DNA from: Selaginella moellendorffii
Lineage: Eukaryota > Streptophyta > Lycopodiopsida > Selaginellales > Selaginellaceae
Length of the DNA stretch: 64,000 bases
Reading direction: 5' to 3'
Assembly: GCF_000143415.4 (NCBI RefSeq)
Contig: NW_003314268.1
Coordinates: forward strand, 2,615,972 to 2,679,971
In this document: piece by piece, positions 34,687 to 48,149 of the stretch
Position numbering within the stretch: position 1 is the stretch's first letter
Layout of the letters: the number at the start of each line of letters is the position of its first letter
Notes under the pieces: generated by a model
Seen by the model: only the letters and a program-made list of their open reading frames with translations
What the model was told of the DNA's origin: nothing
Databases searched by the model: none
Program-made: the position numbers and the translations under genes

Positions 34687-36050
34687 TGGCCGATCTAGAG
34701 CAGCGCGCATTGTCGCTCGACGACGACTACGCGCAACTTCTCACAGCTTGCATCGAATTGCGTCAAGGCGCCACGCGCTCATCCTTGGGAGCACCCACCA
34801 CTAATCCAGCAGGTACCTCGCAAATCTTCTCATCCAACTCTATGGAAGGTGCTAGCGCGCGGATCGAGCATTGGCAGGTGTTTATCAGCATCCACGAGCC
34901 CAACAGATTCTCCTGGAACGTGCTGCTTGGCGCTTATGCCCAAAGTGGGTATCTTGGGGAAGCAAAAGAGCCGTTTGATCAGATGCCACAAAGGGATGTT
35001 TCTGCATGGATGATTTTTATGACGGCTTGTGAAAACAGTGGAAACTTGGAGGAATGTCGAGCATTGTTTGATCAGTTTCAGAATGGGATGTAGTTTTCTG
35101 GAACTCTCTACTTACAGTATATGCCCATAACGGGCATATGGATCAAGGGTCTTTGATGGAATGATAGAACACAACATAGTTTCTTGGGCTGTTATGGTTA
35201 CTGGGTATGCAAGAAAAGGTCTTGTTAACGACGCGCTACGTTTTTTTTATGAGAATCCCCGAAACCAACGAGCTGGGATGAACTGTTCTTGTCCCTGCAT
35301 ATCCCCAGCTTGAGCATAATGAAAAAGCCAAGGAGCTTTTCAGTAAAATGTGCCACAGAAGAACGTTGCATCGTGGTCGACAATATCACAGCACTGGCCG
35401 AGAGAAACCAGCTCGAAGAAGCTCGTATTCTCTTGGATCGACCTGAGGACTTACATGATCTTGGCCTACTCCAACCACGGCCACCTCAAAGAAGCCATGA
35501 AGATGTTTGCACGGATGCCACAGCGCGATCTCGTCGCTTAGTCGGCAATGGTGGCGGCAATTGCTTTGCACAGGAGCTTGTTCGACCAAATGCCACAGCA
35601 CGATAGCGTCGTACATCCAGAGCAATTGCCCTCGTCCAAGCGCGGGAGCCCATGCTGGTGAGAGTCACAGCGATCTGGATTGCCGCGAGCACTCAAAGGG
35701 GGAATCTCTTGCAGCCCGGGAAGATCTTTTCCACGTTGCCTGATCGGCACATTGTCCCGTGGAACGCGATGATCCATGGCTGCGCACAGAATGGCCATGA
35801 GCGAAAGCCACTGAGTTTTTGGCAGCATGGCGATGGAGGGCGAGGCGAGAAACGAGATAAGTTTCCAGGCGATTCTCCTGGCTTGCAATCACGGTGGGAA
35901 GCTCCGTGTGGCACTCGACTACTTTCGATCTATGGTGGCCGAGTACAGCATTTCTCCATGTGATTCACTTCCAGGCGATGGCAGATGTGCTGGGACGAGC
36001 CGGGCTGGTTGCCGAGGCCGAAGGTCTGCTGCTGGCAATGCCCTTCTAGC
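34687..36050 (+). pseudogene. PPR protein pseudogene (inverted module)
   Basis: The N-terminal stretch (ADLEQRALSLDDDYAQLLTA) and motifs NRFSWNVLLGAYAQSGYLGE, RDVSAWMIFMTACENSGNLE and KNVASWSTISQHW are followed by the E-type region GLVAEAEGLLLAMPF, ending at a TAG near 36048. Several frameshifts break it. It is the same gene as 6540-8140, on the opposite strand. Confidence 0.85.
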
Positions 36051-36234
36051 CGCATTTCCTCGCGTGACAATTTGTAAATAATAATTTATTGATTCTTGAT
36101 ACAATTTTTGGAACTAATCGTTATAAATTAAAGTTTTTATTTATTCTAATCACTATAAAGTAAAGTTTTCATTTAGTTTAAAGTGAATAATCTTTGATAA
36201 TTTACAATTTCCATTATACACTTTTATTATGCTC

Positions 36235-36990
36235 TTTTTTGGGCAGAGAGCTCGGTGGTGGATGTCCAGCTCCATGATGCTCGGGAGACCTGGTGCTCCA
36301 TGATGCTCAAGAGAGCTCGGGCTGACCCCCAAATTCGCGAGCTCCTGAGGCCACCAAGGCGGCCTTCCCATTGGTGCTCTGCATCCGGAAACGATCCACT
36401 CTTTCGTGCTGCTAATCCAGTGCATGGCCAGCAGGGAAGCCAGGGAAACGTCATGATGGAGGATCCTCTTGTCGTCTTTCCTGCAAATGAAGTTGACGAG
36501 CAGCCAAGGCTGTTTTCAGCCACTCGTCCTGATCCGGAGGATGATCCACTCTTCTCGACTGGTGGCTACTCTCATCATCCAGCAGGCGAGAAAATGGCTG
36601 CAAACGAGCTCCCAGTGCGCCTATCATCTCGACACGACTGGGTTCCAGAGCAGTTTCATGGACAGGAACAAGGACGAAAGGTGGAAGATCGTTCTGGCAC
36701 CGTGTTCGATCCTGGAGATGTCGCAGCACTGGCAAAGAAGCGGGCTGAGATGGAAAAACAAATGCAGAAGTTCATCATGATGGACCCCTGCATCCGGCCT
36801 TTTTCCCACAGGTTAGTAGTCTCTGCACTTGAGCCAGGAAGTGCGATGTGGAGAACAGCCCCGAGATCACGAGCGACGAGAAGCTTCTTTGGAAGTTGAC
36901 AGCCAATGATCCCAAGTGGGTCAAGAGTAATTTGGAGGTGGAGCCATCTGCTCCGGGGCATGCTTCTTTGACAAGTGAGTTCTTCCACCT
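36235..36990 (+). pseudogene. Pro-rich membrane protein gene, 5'-truncated
   Basis: Only the cytoplasmic-tail region is present (ADPQIRELLRPPRRPSHWCS; DPLVVFPANEVDEQPRLFSA; DPGDVAALAKKRAEMEKQMQ). It lacks the Pro-rich repeats and the transmembrane helix, and a deletion spans the first intron acceptor. It is dead. Confidence 0.8.
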
Positions 36991-37341
36991 TTGAGAGAGA
37001 CAGGGAACTTGATGAGGTATGTTTCTTTGAAGCCAATTTGTATAGATGCTACTCCTTGATTGTAGGCATTGTGAGAGACAAAACATAAGAACAAGTGAAA
37101 AACAAATAGAATTGAGAGTGAAATCTAGCTTTCTCTTTAGTCCTTAGGGTCCTCTTACCTTAAATGCTTTTCATACTCCACCACCCATAAACAAAGTTTG
37201 ATGTCCTCATCGAACGCTAAACCATTTTATAAAGTAATATTAGCATGTATTACTCTTTCCATATTTGGCACATAACTAATATTCGTCAATAGTTTAACAC
37301 TAAAGGCTCACCATGCCTTGTCCATTCTTTAAGGAGCATAA

Positions 37342-37523
37342 TGTAAACAACTAAAGGGAACGACTCAAGAGACGATCCATAGGGTTCAAATATAGAGGGA
37401 AAAGGCTCATGAATAAAAGTGCACCCTCTTTTCCAATCGGTTAAAGGTGTTGAGATATTTGGGGTTAAGTGTCCTTAGGTTTGAATAGTACTGGGTTAGG
37501 AAGTCCAAATTTAGGAGCTTATA
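37342..37523 (+). mobile_element. Small LTR of a TRIM-like element
   Basis: This 182-bp block starts TGTAAACAAC and ends GAGCTTATA. It is followed by TTTAGTATCAGAGAGGTCTCAGG, which resembles the initiator-tRNA(Met) primer-binding site (TGGTATCAGAGC). It matches the LTR at 51263-51457. Confidence 0.6.
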
Positions 37524-37552
37524 TTTAGTATCAGAGAGGTCTCAGGTCCATG

Positions 37553-37711
37553 GGATTCAAATATAGAGGGAAAGGGCCCATGAATAAAAGTGCACCCCTT
37601 TTTTCAATTGGTTAAGGGTGTTGGGATATTTGGGGTTAAGCATCCTTGGGTTTGAATAGTACTGAGCTGGGTGACATCCCGGAAAGTTTAAATTCCAGAG
37701 CTTACACATAA
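37553..37711 (+). mobile_element. Second partial small LTR
   Basis: This is a head-to-tail partial copy of the preceding LTR (from GGGATTCAAATATAGAGGG to GAGCTTACA). It lacks the TGTAAGC start. Confidence 0.55.
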
Positions 37712-38870
37712 TCTCTCTAACATAGAGACTCATTTGACCACTTGTGGTGGTTCTTTCCTTTTATTAGTTTAATTCTTGTTAAACCTCTTAAAAACACCTT
37801 CTTTATCTCAATCCCACTATTCATTCTCTAATATTCTTAATTTTTATCGATATAACTTTTGCACTTTGGAACTTTTAATTTTGACTTTTTGAAGTCGATT
37901 TCCTAAGTGTCTCTAACACCTTGCATTGCACATATTGTGCAACTCCACTTCCCCATCCTTGGAAGTTCTCTATTTAAGGGCATCATCATTTTCTTTTCTA
38001 TTTTGTGTCACATTTGGCACTAAGTTCCAATTATCATAATTCGTGTTAAGGCTATCCACAGCCCTACCATTTGACTACCTTATTGCTTATTCCTTTGGAG
38101 CTTTCACTTTCACCAAATCGGAGCAATTGAGAATCCATCCTTGGAAATATATTGCCTTTCCTACAATCCATTAGCATCCAACATCTTGGTGTTTCTGGTC
38201 TAACTTTGCCATTTAGATTCCTTTTCATAATTCCCATGGTTGTTTTCTTAATCACTAGTCTTTGCTTCTATCCTTTGATTGTTGCACCTAGCAATATAAG
38301 ATTGCTACCTCCATTCTTGAGGTATTCTTTTGGTTCCATAGTAAAGATTTTTTTTTGCCAAGTCCAGAGGGTGTTCACCCCTAGTATGTCTTTTTAGCAT
38401 TTTCTGCTGTGGGCTCTATCCATAGCCCAACTTTGTGACCCTCCCATAAGTTTTTTTATAAAGATTACTTTCTCCAGACTCACTATGCCATCGCTTTGAC
38501 ATAACTTTTTTCCTTTAGGTGTTTTTCCCATTTGATCACTTTGACCAAGCCACACCATCATCAATAGTTCAAACCAACACTTTGAACTAAGAATGTTATT
38601 CCTCAACTTCACAAGGACCTTGTCTTTACTTAGTCATAAGATCACTTAATGATCTACCCTTGACACCATAACTGGTTTGCCAATAAGTATTAGGCCTTCT
38701 AGATCTTTAAGTTGTTGACCATGAACCCAGGACACTTGGTAATGTACCCAAGTTAGCCCTTCTAGCCAAGGGTCCATAGCAACTAAAATTGGGTGTCCCC
38801 ATCTCATTCACCACGTCATTGATGCCATTTATACCAAAGTGTTCAAATTAAATATGCCGAGCTTTCACAC
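37712..38870. other. Retroelement-derived noncoding sequence, left part
   Basis: This is pyrimidine-rich plus-strand sequence with no supported gene. It is the left flank of the target into which the Ty3 element inserted and continues at 44480. Confidence 0.4.
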
Positions 38871-38875
38871 TAAGC

Positions 38876-39262
38876 TGTCAAGACCCCCAACAAGATCAAG
38901 GCTGGAAAATGCTAAAGACAAAGAGAAAAAGCTAGTGAAAACAAAGAAGAGGCCTTAGACTAGCGTTGATTCAGATTGTGGAGAAATGGAACAAGGCTAA
39001 CCTATATATACTATAGGTTGATGAAGCTCCACCACTCTTGGATCGAGGACGGCCTAAATATAGTTGAGGTCGAGGAGGCGCCACATCAATATTAGGAATG
39101 TGGCTCGAGACTCAGGAATCGGGAAGTGTTTTGAGAGTTAGGAATAGGGAAGTGTCTCAAGAGTCAGGAATAGGGAAGTGTCTCGAGAATCAGGAATGTG
39201 GTCTGCAGGTCAGGAATCCGGCGAGAGTCAGGAATATGGCAAGAATTGGGGGATTCCTAACA
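38876..39262 (-). repeat. 3' LTR of the Ty3 element
   Basis: This is a 387-bp terminal repeat, TGTCAAG...CCTAACA in the plus direction. It contains a sub-repeat of AGGAATnnGGAAGTGTnTnGAGAGT type at 39100-39240. Confidence 0.92.
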
Positions 39263-39273
39263 GCACCCCCTCC

Positions 39274-42200
39274 TCAAGAACGAGTGGAACGAGAATGTGA
39301 ATGAGAACGACGAGGAGGATGAGATGAGCGGCGAGGGATGGGAGATGGAGAAAACGAATGAGGACTGGGACGACTAGGATAGCGGCGGTGGAAGTCCTGA
39401 ACAAGGTCAGGAGAATGAATCAGGTTGTCCGCAGGTTCCCAAGTGTGTTCTTCAGGCTCGTAACCCTTCCAGTCGACCAGATAGTAGAGTTTAGACCGTG
39501 AAATCTTGGAATCAAGGATGTCCTGAACCTCGTACTCAGACCCATCCTCGAGCTGCACTGGTGGAGGTGGAGGAATGACCCGATTGGGAATAGGACTGGG
39601 AATATAAGGCTCAAGGAGAGAGGAATGAAAAACGGGGTGAATTTGATATGAGGAGGGAAGTGCAAGGCGATAAGTGACAGGATTAATGATGGCAGTGATA
39701 GGGAAAGGATCGAGGCGTTTGAAATCAAGTTTTGGACAGGGCCTGGTGGTGGAGATATTTTGCCTGAGGAGCCAAACTTTATCCCCGATATTGTAAGGGG
39801 GACAATCCTGACGATGGACATTGGCAAATGTTTTGTGAGATTCCTGAGCACGATGGAGGTGGAAGGAGATGGAGTTGTGGATTTCTTGGAGGTTGGAGAC
39901 AAATGCCTCAGAGCGGGGATTTGAATGAGAGGATTCGGATGGAGAAGGAAGTGAGAGATTGAATCGGGGATTTCAGCCAAAGTTTGCAAAGAAGGGGGAA
40001 ATTCGAAGAGAGGAGTGGATAAAGTTGTTATAAGAGAACTCAGCAAGGGGAAGGATATCGAACCAGTTATCCTGATGATAGTTGATGAAGCACCTCAAGA
40101 ATTGTTCCAACGTCTGAATCGTTCGCTCGGACTGCCCATCAGTTTGAGGATGATACGCCGAAGAGAGGTTGGCCTTCACTCCAAGCAGCTGCAAAAACCG
40201 TTGCCAGAAATGAGAGATGAACTGAGGCCCCCGATCCGAAACCACATCTGTAGGAATCCCATGAAGTCGGAAAATTTCCCTGAATACCAGTTTTGCCATG
40301 TCCTCGCCCGAAAACTCCTTGGTACATGGCAAGAAGTGCGCCATCTTTGTGAAGCGATCCACCACGACTAAAATGCTGTTGAAGCCTCCAGAACTCGGAA
40401 GATCACTCAAAAAATCCATGGAGATGGATTCCCAAGGACCTGAAGGGACCGGAAGGGAACGAAGCAAACCTGAAGGAAGGTGGCGAGGTACCTTATTCCG
40501 GGCGCAAGTGTCACAAAAGGTGACAAAAGCTTTGATGTAGTCGTCCATGTGAGGCCACCAAAAGTCCCGTGCAACTAGCTCATAGGTTTTCGCAATGCCA
40601 AAGTGACCAGCAGTCGGGCTATCGTGGCACGCCATTAGGACCAACCTTCGAGCATCACCTTCAGGAACGTAAAGCTGCTCCCCACGGTATAATAAGCCAT
40701 CTAAGAACTCGAACTCGTCAAATCATCGGCAGTCGGGAGTCACAGGGTGTCCAGCCTGAAGATGGGGGAAAATGTCGATGGCGAGATCATCGGATTGAAG
40801 ATTGTTTCTGATGGCATCCATCAAGGAGGAGTTCTGAGGGGCCAGGGAAATTGCCATAACTTGAAGCCGATTAGGACCGAGGATAATTTGATCCTGTTGA
40901 TCGAAGGCAGGATTACCAGGCCTGAGACTGAGATAGGAGCGCCTTGAAAGAGCATCAGGAAGGCCTTGAAGCTTTCCAGGTCTATACTTGATAACAAAGT
41001 CAAACCGACTCAAGAATTGTGCCCACCTTGCTTGACGACGGCTTAAAACTCGAGAAGTGGCAAAGTACTCGAGATTTTTGTGATCCATCCAGACTGTTGT
41101 TTGATGGCCCGCCCCCTCCAAGAAACGGCCCCACTCTCCAAAGGAATCCACGATGGCAAGGAGCTCTTTGTCGTGGATTTCGTAATTGATCTCCGCAAGC
41201 TGGAATTTCCGAGAATGGAAAGCGACCGGATGAAGTTCTTGATCCGCTCCGAGTTGAGACAGCACAGCACCGATGGCAAAGTCGGAGGCGTCAGCCTCGA
41301 TGAAGAAAGGTTGTGAGGAATTAGCATGGATCAAAACAGGAGCAGAATTGAAGGCTGCCTTGAGTGTGTCGAAGGCGTGCTGGGCAGCAGTAGACCAAGA
41401 GAAGGGGACATCCTTGCGAGTGAGATGCGTGAGAGGAAGGACAATGTCAGAGTAGTGATCAATGAATTTGCGGTAGAAGTTGGCGAAGCCAAGGAAAACC
41501 TGAACGTCCGACATTGATTGTGGAGGCTCCCACTCGAGAATAGTCTTGACTTTGGCAGGATCCATCGTGATACCCTCAGGAGTGACAATGTACCCAAGGA
41601 ACTCCACAGACTGCTGATCGAAGGAACATTTCTCAAGCTTCGCGTATAGGCCGTGTTCTCGCAGCTTTGCCAGCACCTTGCGTACATGTTCGTTGTGCTC
41701 CTCCTGAGTTCTTGAGTAGATGAGGATGTCATCGAGGTAGACGATCACCATCTGATCAAGAAACTCCCGAAAGACGTCGTTCGCCATGTGTTGGAAAACT
41801 GCTGGAGCATTTGTCAAGCCAAATGGCATGACAGTGTACTCGAAGTGGCCATAGCGGGTTCGGAACGCAGTCTTCCATTCATCACCAGGCCGGATCCGGA
41901 TCAGGTTGTATGCGCCACGGAGGTCAATCTTGGTGAAGAAGCGGGCACCGCCGAGGCGTTCCAACAGGTCCGAGATCAGGGGCAGCGGATAACGGTTCCA
42001 AACAGTCACCTTGTTCAAACCTCGGTAATCGATGACTAGCCGCAAACTCCCATCCTTCTTCTTGACAAAGAAGGCAAGCGCTCCAGCCGGGGACTGCGAA
42101 TGCCGAATGAACCCTGAGGCAAGGTTCTCATCCACGTACTCTTTGAGGGCCTTAAGCTCGGACGGGGATAACCCGTAGATAGGCCCCTAGGGAGGCGACG

Positions 42201-42900
42201 CTCCTTCCTGTAAATCAATGGGACAGTCATAAGGCCGATGAGTAGGCAGAACACTAGCTTTTTTCTTGTCAAACACATCCCCAAAATCATGATACTTCTC
42301 AAGAAGATTGACAGGAAAAACATGCAAAACAAAAAGGAAAATAGGTTCTTCATGAAGGAGTTCTTGCATAGTGATTGTGGAGATAGGAGGACATGTACGC
42401 CTAAATGGAATGATGAGACGAGGATACTATCCAGTGTAAGATGGAAAAGAGGAAAAAGAAGAGGGTGAAAACTTCGTAGAATCAGGAACAGAACCCCGAT
42501 TTGAGTTTAGGAACTTTTCCTGATTCGGACTCGATGAACAGCAGGGGAAGCCGTGGGAGATGGTGATATGGGAGAGATGAGCTGTAAGTCCTTCCAACAA
42601 ATTTGAGGCTGATGTAGTTGGAACCAAGGAAGACCGAGCACCACAGAGGAGGACTTGCTGTTGATGATATTGAAGGCAATATCGGTGACGGTGGACCCAA
42701 TGTGTACTCGAACGGGCAACGTTTCCCTAATTCCAGAAGATGGAGACACAAAATGCCCGCCAATGCCTTCAACCCTCAGATCCCGTATGGTAGGAGAAAG
42801 AGGAACGTGATGTCGGGCAGCAAAGTCCGTGTCCATGAAGCAGGAAGTTGCACCCGAGTCCAGTAGCGCCTAAGCCTTGAGTCCTGATTGTCTAGTGAAA
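39274..42900 (-). pseudogene. pol: Ty3 pol: protease, RT, RNase H, integrase, chromodomain
   Basis: In minus-strand order: protease LLDSGATSCFMD (about 42860); RT with RLVIDYRGLNKVTVWNRYPL and the active-site YLDD in VIVYLDDILIYSRT (about 41720); RNase H with FFIEADASDFAIGAVLS; integrase with the HHCC zinc region (HDSPTAGHFG ... CDTCARNK) and the D,D,E core (MDFLSDLP, VVSDRGPQF, SERTIQTLE). At the C-terminus there is a chromodomain (YEVQDILDSKISRSKLYYLV, DWKGYEPEEHTWEPADNL) at 39274-39558. Stops at about 42190 (TAG), 40725 (TGA) and 39970 (TGA), and a frame change near 42450, disable it. RT, integrase and chromodomain otherwise share one frame. Confidence 0.92.
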
Positions 42901-43018
42901 GAAAGGAGACATGGGACGCAGAAGTTGCGGGAATTGGTGGTGGCTTTGATAAAAGGTGGTGAGGAGCTTGATAAGGAAGAAAAGTGATTTTTATTCAGGG
43001 AGTCCAAACAGACAACTC

Positions 43019-44134
43019 CTACTCTGTTTGGACAGGGTCGTTTCCCGACTGCAACAGAGGTGGACTTTGAGGCAGAGTGAACTCAAGCAATTGGGGAGGC
43101 TTCTTGGGACACACAGTTGCTTTGTGATTAGGATCAGCACAATAGAGGCAAAGATTATGAGATATTCGACGTTGCTTCTCAATAGGACTCAAATTCCCTT
43201 TAATGAGTCGGGGAGTACCAGAAATATCCATCGGGACCGGAGCAATAGGTTCAGGACTATGCCCCGAAGACTCAAGCTGGGATTCCTGAGTCTGGGACGG
43301 AAAAACAGCGGCGCGGTGACTTTCCTGACGACGTTCAAAGAGACGATTGTCATATTGAACAGCTTTGTTGATGGCGTCTGACAGGTCCTTGGGATCCTCC
43401 ATGGTGAGCAACAAATCCTTGACACCGTTGTTGAGGCCAAAACGAAATTGGTCAATCAGGGCCCGCTCATCCCACTGAGTGTCCAAGGCAAGGAGTTGGA
43501 ACTCTGCAGCGTAGATCGAGGCAAGACGAGACCCCTAAGAGAGACGTCTCATCTTTGTGGTAGCAGCCCAAACCCGATCCGTCTCGCCAAAACATGCTTC
43601 GAGCTTCTCTTTGAACAATTGAAGATCCATTAGCTCCGGAACCACGAACCCTTTCATGCTCTTCTCCAGAAGAGGAGAAAACCATGACAAAGCTGCACCC
43701 TCGAGCAACGTCCCAATCGCGCCGATTTGAGACTCAGGAGTGGGGTACCGCCGATGTTGAAGTGCAAAGATCAGCTTCATTTGGTTCAAAAATCCACGAA
43801 GCTCCAAACGCTTGCCTGAAAATTTCGCCGGGAAACTCACCTTCGGTTCAGGAACTTTGCTGGATCCTTGAGCCGAAAGTGAAGCAAGCTCTTGCTGCAT
43901 GCGAAGAAGGGTCGCCTTCAGCTCGGTATTCTCAGACTGGATTTTTGCAAGGACTTCAGCAAAGAAATCAGGATGGCTTGGAGACTCTATTGGCAAGAAG
44001 AAAGAAAAGAAAGGGGGGAAAAAGACAAAGGCAATCAAATAATCAAAACAAGCTAAAAGAAAAGCAAAAAACACAATCTGAATCAAACTGTCAAGACCCC
44101 CAACAAGATCAAGGTTGGAAAATGCTAAAGACAT
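43019..44134 (-). pseudogene. gag: Ty3 gag with one in-frame stop
   Basis: This is a capsid-like region (ALQHRRYPTPESQIGAIGTL; LEGAALSWFSPLLEKS) followed in the same frame by DQFRFGLNNGVKDLLLTM and the CCHC zinc knuckle CLYCADPNHKATVC. A single TAG at about 43534 interrupts the frame. Confidence 0.88.
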
Positions 44135-44474
44135 AGAGAAAAAGCTAGTGAAAACAAAAAAGAGGCCTTAGACTGGCGTTGATTCAAATTGTGGAGAAAT
44201 GGAACAAGGCTAACTTATATATACTATAGGTTGATGAAGCTCCACCACTCTTGGATCGAGGACGGCCTAAATATAGTTGAGGTCGAGGAGGCGCCACATC
44301 AATATTAGGAATGTGGCTCCAGACTCAGGAATCGGGAAGTGTCTTGAGAGTTAGGAATAGAGAAGTGTCTTGAGAGTCAGGAATAGGGAAGTGTCTCGAG
44401 AATTAGGAATGTGGTCTGCAGGTCAGGAATCCGGCGAGAGTCAGGAATATGGCAAGAATTGGGGGTTCCTGACA
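44089..44474 (-). repeat. 5' LTR of the Ty3 element
   Basis: This is a 386-bp terminal repeat paired with 38876-39262. It differs by about 13 substitutions and a 1-bp indel. Confidence 0.92.
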
Positions 44475-44479
44475 TAAGC

Positions 44480-47157
44480 TACCTAACCGTGTATCACGAC
44501 TCCAAGGCATCCCCCACTTAGCAGTGTGCCCAAGCCAGTCTCCTTACTAAGAATCCATGACCATTGAAAAATGAATATTCTCATATTCTAAACCATCACC
44601 ACACCCTAATGAGTTGGGATTCGAACCCAAGCACTAGAGGGTTGGGACTCAAACCCAACCTCCATATATACATCTATGGATGGCATCACCTAGGATGCCT
44701 AGCGTGACTCCACACACCAGTGCATCAATTTATACTTAAAGCACATTATATATCATAGCTTAGGAATTTAGTTCCTCTACACTGCCAAGTCCTCTCATTT
44801 GACATGTCTGTAATCATGCATAAACTCCTCCATGCTTGGCCCTATGGGCCACCCTTTTTGAAGTTAGCACCTTCAACTAAAGTTTTTGTTCCCCCGACTT
44901 ACTAATCTCACATAGCAAATCATCCGACCACCATAACATAGTTCATGCACAAGCATGAAAGTCCTTAACCATCAATTTTCATTCAAAGCCCTTTCTTTGA
45001 ACACTCAAGAACTACTTCTCTAACCTTGATAGCCTCGCCTCCTAGCACACTTCAAAACCACGCTTTTGCTGCACCACTTTAATTTTGCACACTCTATAAA
45101 TCATTTACACTTGGCTTTCTAAGTACTTATTTACTTAAAATTGTCTTTGGGAACCTTCAAGGAACTCTATTCTTTAGCTTGTTAACACCTTTTCTTTTTG
45201 CAAGTTTTCTAATTAAGTTTAACATAGATAATTCCATATTTAGACTCTCCATGGTATCATAGTTGCTTGAGCCCCCATTTAATTCTCTACTCCCAACTCG
45301 CATAACCACATTTAGTTATGTCCTTCGATTCCTATGATTCGGTTCTATCCCTTTTTTACTCCTTATACATTTCCTTTGGTTATTCTCCTTCAACCTAGGA
45401 GGATCTTTGCACTTCTACCATGCCTTAGTAAGTATTCTTAAAGATGAACCTACCCAATGGCCTAGGGAGTGGTTCCTCAATCTAAGTATGCTTACCTTGT
45501 AATCCCATATACCGAAATTAATGTTGCCACTTATGGGCCTTTATATGCCTATTACTAGCCTTGCCAAAATCACTTTTTAGCTTTGTCCAATTCAAGTAGA
45601 CGGACTTCTCTCGTCTCCACAACCTTAAACATTTGGATAGCACCTCCTATCCATCATTCATTAGGGACTTAGTCCCTTAGGCCTTATCTAATGCACTCAC
45701 GATAGCAAACATCACTTTTTGGTGTTTTAGAGCGTTTGAGTGTCCCAATGATAGCCTTCTTTGATAATAAACATTCCCTTTATAACATTGACTTACTATA
45801 TCGCAACATAAACAATTTATCCTCTATAAAGGTATGTTCAACTTCTTTATCCTAATAAGAAATCTTAGGTAGCTATTTTTTACCAGTTTAATCAATTATT
45901 TTGCACCTTTTGCTTAGTTGCCTCATAGTTGTCAAGTCCTACAACTCATTAATGGTGTTTCCATACCTCTATCATTATTTGGGTCATCACACTCCAACTG
46001 CATGCCTTCTAGCTTAGGCTATGTAATTCTTATTTCCATTAGGATTTTTTGGAAAAGGGTTCTCATTAACCCACTAACTTGACCTCAAGGCATCATGCCT
46101 TGGCACATTTGGTGTTTCTACACCATTGGCTTTACAAGCCTACCTTTACAATACTTCCCATTTGTGTTTAGGTCTTTGCCAAGACCAAAGCAATCTTTTT
46201 TTATGCCAATAATCAATTAGCATTGCACCATAGTGTCCACATACAACCTTGTGCCAAAGTTGTTTTCTTCTGGAAACACATTTCCCACAATTTTAGTATG
46301 GTACATTTTGTCATCAATGAGATACTCACTATTCTCACTATTAGATTTTATAATCATCCCCATCCTTCGTGGGGTACAACACACCTCAGTCCAAATACTC
46401 TTATCAATCCCTTAGGACTATTCCTTGACTTTACTTGAGTCATTGGACTTTACTAATTTGACGACCCGTGAAGTCTTATTTTTGAGGTGCCAGCTCATTA
46501 AAATGCAACTTCTTGTATTCATGTTCTACTCACAAAGACCATCTTTGCAAGTGTTTCTTTGACACTTGATTATTTTCCATTCTCTGTAGGCTACCTTTAC
46601 CCTTTAGGATTATTTATCCATATAATGAGAATACCAACTCATCCTCTGAGCACACCCCCAATTCCTTGGGTTTATTTCAGCATTTATAAAAGGTAGCCCT
46701 GCTTACCATTTCAAGGACTTGTGTCCCCATCTGTATTTGACCTTTCACGGTCATTAATTCCAGTCTCAAATTCATGAGCACTAGCTTTAACTATATAAGG
46801 ATAATCTTGTGACTCCTTTATTATTTTGGAGTCTTTATCTTTCCTGTAATCCCAACCATAGTTATTTAACACAACTACATTAGCAATTTGCTAAGTCAAA
46901 TGCTCATTTGGATCACATCCTCAACTCTCTAAGGAGAACCTTATATTATTCCCAAAATCCTGAAGTCGTTCTCTTATTGACCCTTTCCTATCCATCACAT
47001 TGCCTACAAGTTCACACATAAACTGTAGTGGGGAGCCATGTCCTCTTAACATGTTGTTCCTCAAGGATAAGCCAAATCCTAAGACCTTCTGATACCAATA
47101 TAAGTGGTGATATACTTGGCCATCAATAAGAATCAGACTAAAGAACAACTCAAATTG
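44480..47157. other. Old retroelement-derived noncoding sequence, right part
   Basis: No supported gene was found. On the minus strand TTGGTATCAGAAGG at about 47085-47098 resembles a tRNA(Met) primer-binding site following a TATAA LTR end. This suggests the stretch is the internal region of an old minus-strand LTR element into which the Ty3 element inserted. Confidence 0.4.
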
Positions 47158-47924
47158 TAAGCAACTAATTTTTCCATTCTACTTTAGTCACTTAACCACA
47201 CCTCCGACCACTTAGAGGAGTCTCATTCACAACCTCTATAAGTCCAATTTAGGACTTGGGACTTACTAGCCCCAAGAATGGCATCCATACCACTCAACCT
47301 TTGCACTTGGCATAAGTGCTCCACGTGTTTGATCCCATGACTGACACCCCAAAGTACCACTGATATATCAGCCCGTTACATTAAGGCTATGCCTATTCAT
47401 CTTGGTCATACCGGTGGTATAACACCACTTGCATCATAATCCCATCTCTTAAAAACTAAGCTATCCGTCCATGAGTGATTATCCCAGATCCACTCCTTAG
47501 CATCCTTAGAATGCCCGCAAATATGAGGTACAACCTTCCCCAATATCCCTTTACAATCCCCAAGTCAAATCCCTTTTCTGTCTATAGCCGTGTTTGCCAA
47601 CACTACCCTTGGGACAAGGCCCACAGGCCCTACCACTAAGTCTCACTATTTTTTAAGACTTCCTCCCCACATGATTATATCCTTGGTCCCCCCACTAGAG
47701 GATTGCTCCTTTTCCTTTCCCCAGTTTAGGACTTTAGGACAACATTTCGGAACACTGTGGCTCTTTATGAGCCTCATAGGTACTCTCCCCCCCTTCTGTC
47801 TTTGGGTGCTCTACTCATGGGTTTAGAGCGAGGTTTTGTTGAGCCCCCCCCCCCCCCCACTCCTTGGGGGACAATTGCTTTGGGCTTTCACCCAACAGCC
47901 TGTATTAGTATTCAGACTCAAACT

Positions 47925-48149
47925 CGGACTCAAAATCAGTCTCAGTCTCGGACTCAGACTTGGTCTCGGTCTTGGTCTTGGTTCCACCTCGAACTCCATC
48001 TCGGGTCCATTTTAGACTCCATCTCGGGTCCATCTTGGACTCCATCTCGGATCCATCTCAGACTCCATCTCGGACTCCATTTTGAACTCCATCTGGGACT
48101 CCATTTGAGACTCCATCTCGGGTTTATCTCGGACTCTGTCTCGAATCCA
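47925..48149. repeat. Hexamer and 12-mer satellite block, copy 1
   Basis: CTCGGACTCAGA-type hexamers are followed by 12-15 bp units of ACTCCATCTCGG type, running into the N gap. Confidence 0.85.

Larger units (their letters stand above)
38876..44474 (-). mobile_element. Ty3/gypsy chromovirus LTR retrotransposon
   Basis: This 5.6-kb element lies on the minus strand. Its LTRs begin TGTCAAGACCCC and end in CA. It is flanked by the 5-bp target duplication TAAGC (38871-38875 and 44475-44479). The internal order on the minus strand is gag with zinc knuckle, protease, reverse transcriptase, RNase H, integrase and chromodomain. A polypurine tract (GAGGAGGGGGTGC, minus strand) abuts the left LTR, which is the element's 3' LTR. 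The LTRs differ at about 14 positions, so the insertion is not very recent. In-frame stops interrupt gag and pol, so it is non-autonomous. Confidence 0.95.

Noticed and set aside
44610-44670. GGGATTCGAACCC-like sequence considered as a tRNA T-arm
   Set aside because: No acceptor stem, D-arm or anticodon arm can be formed around it.
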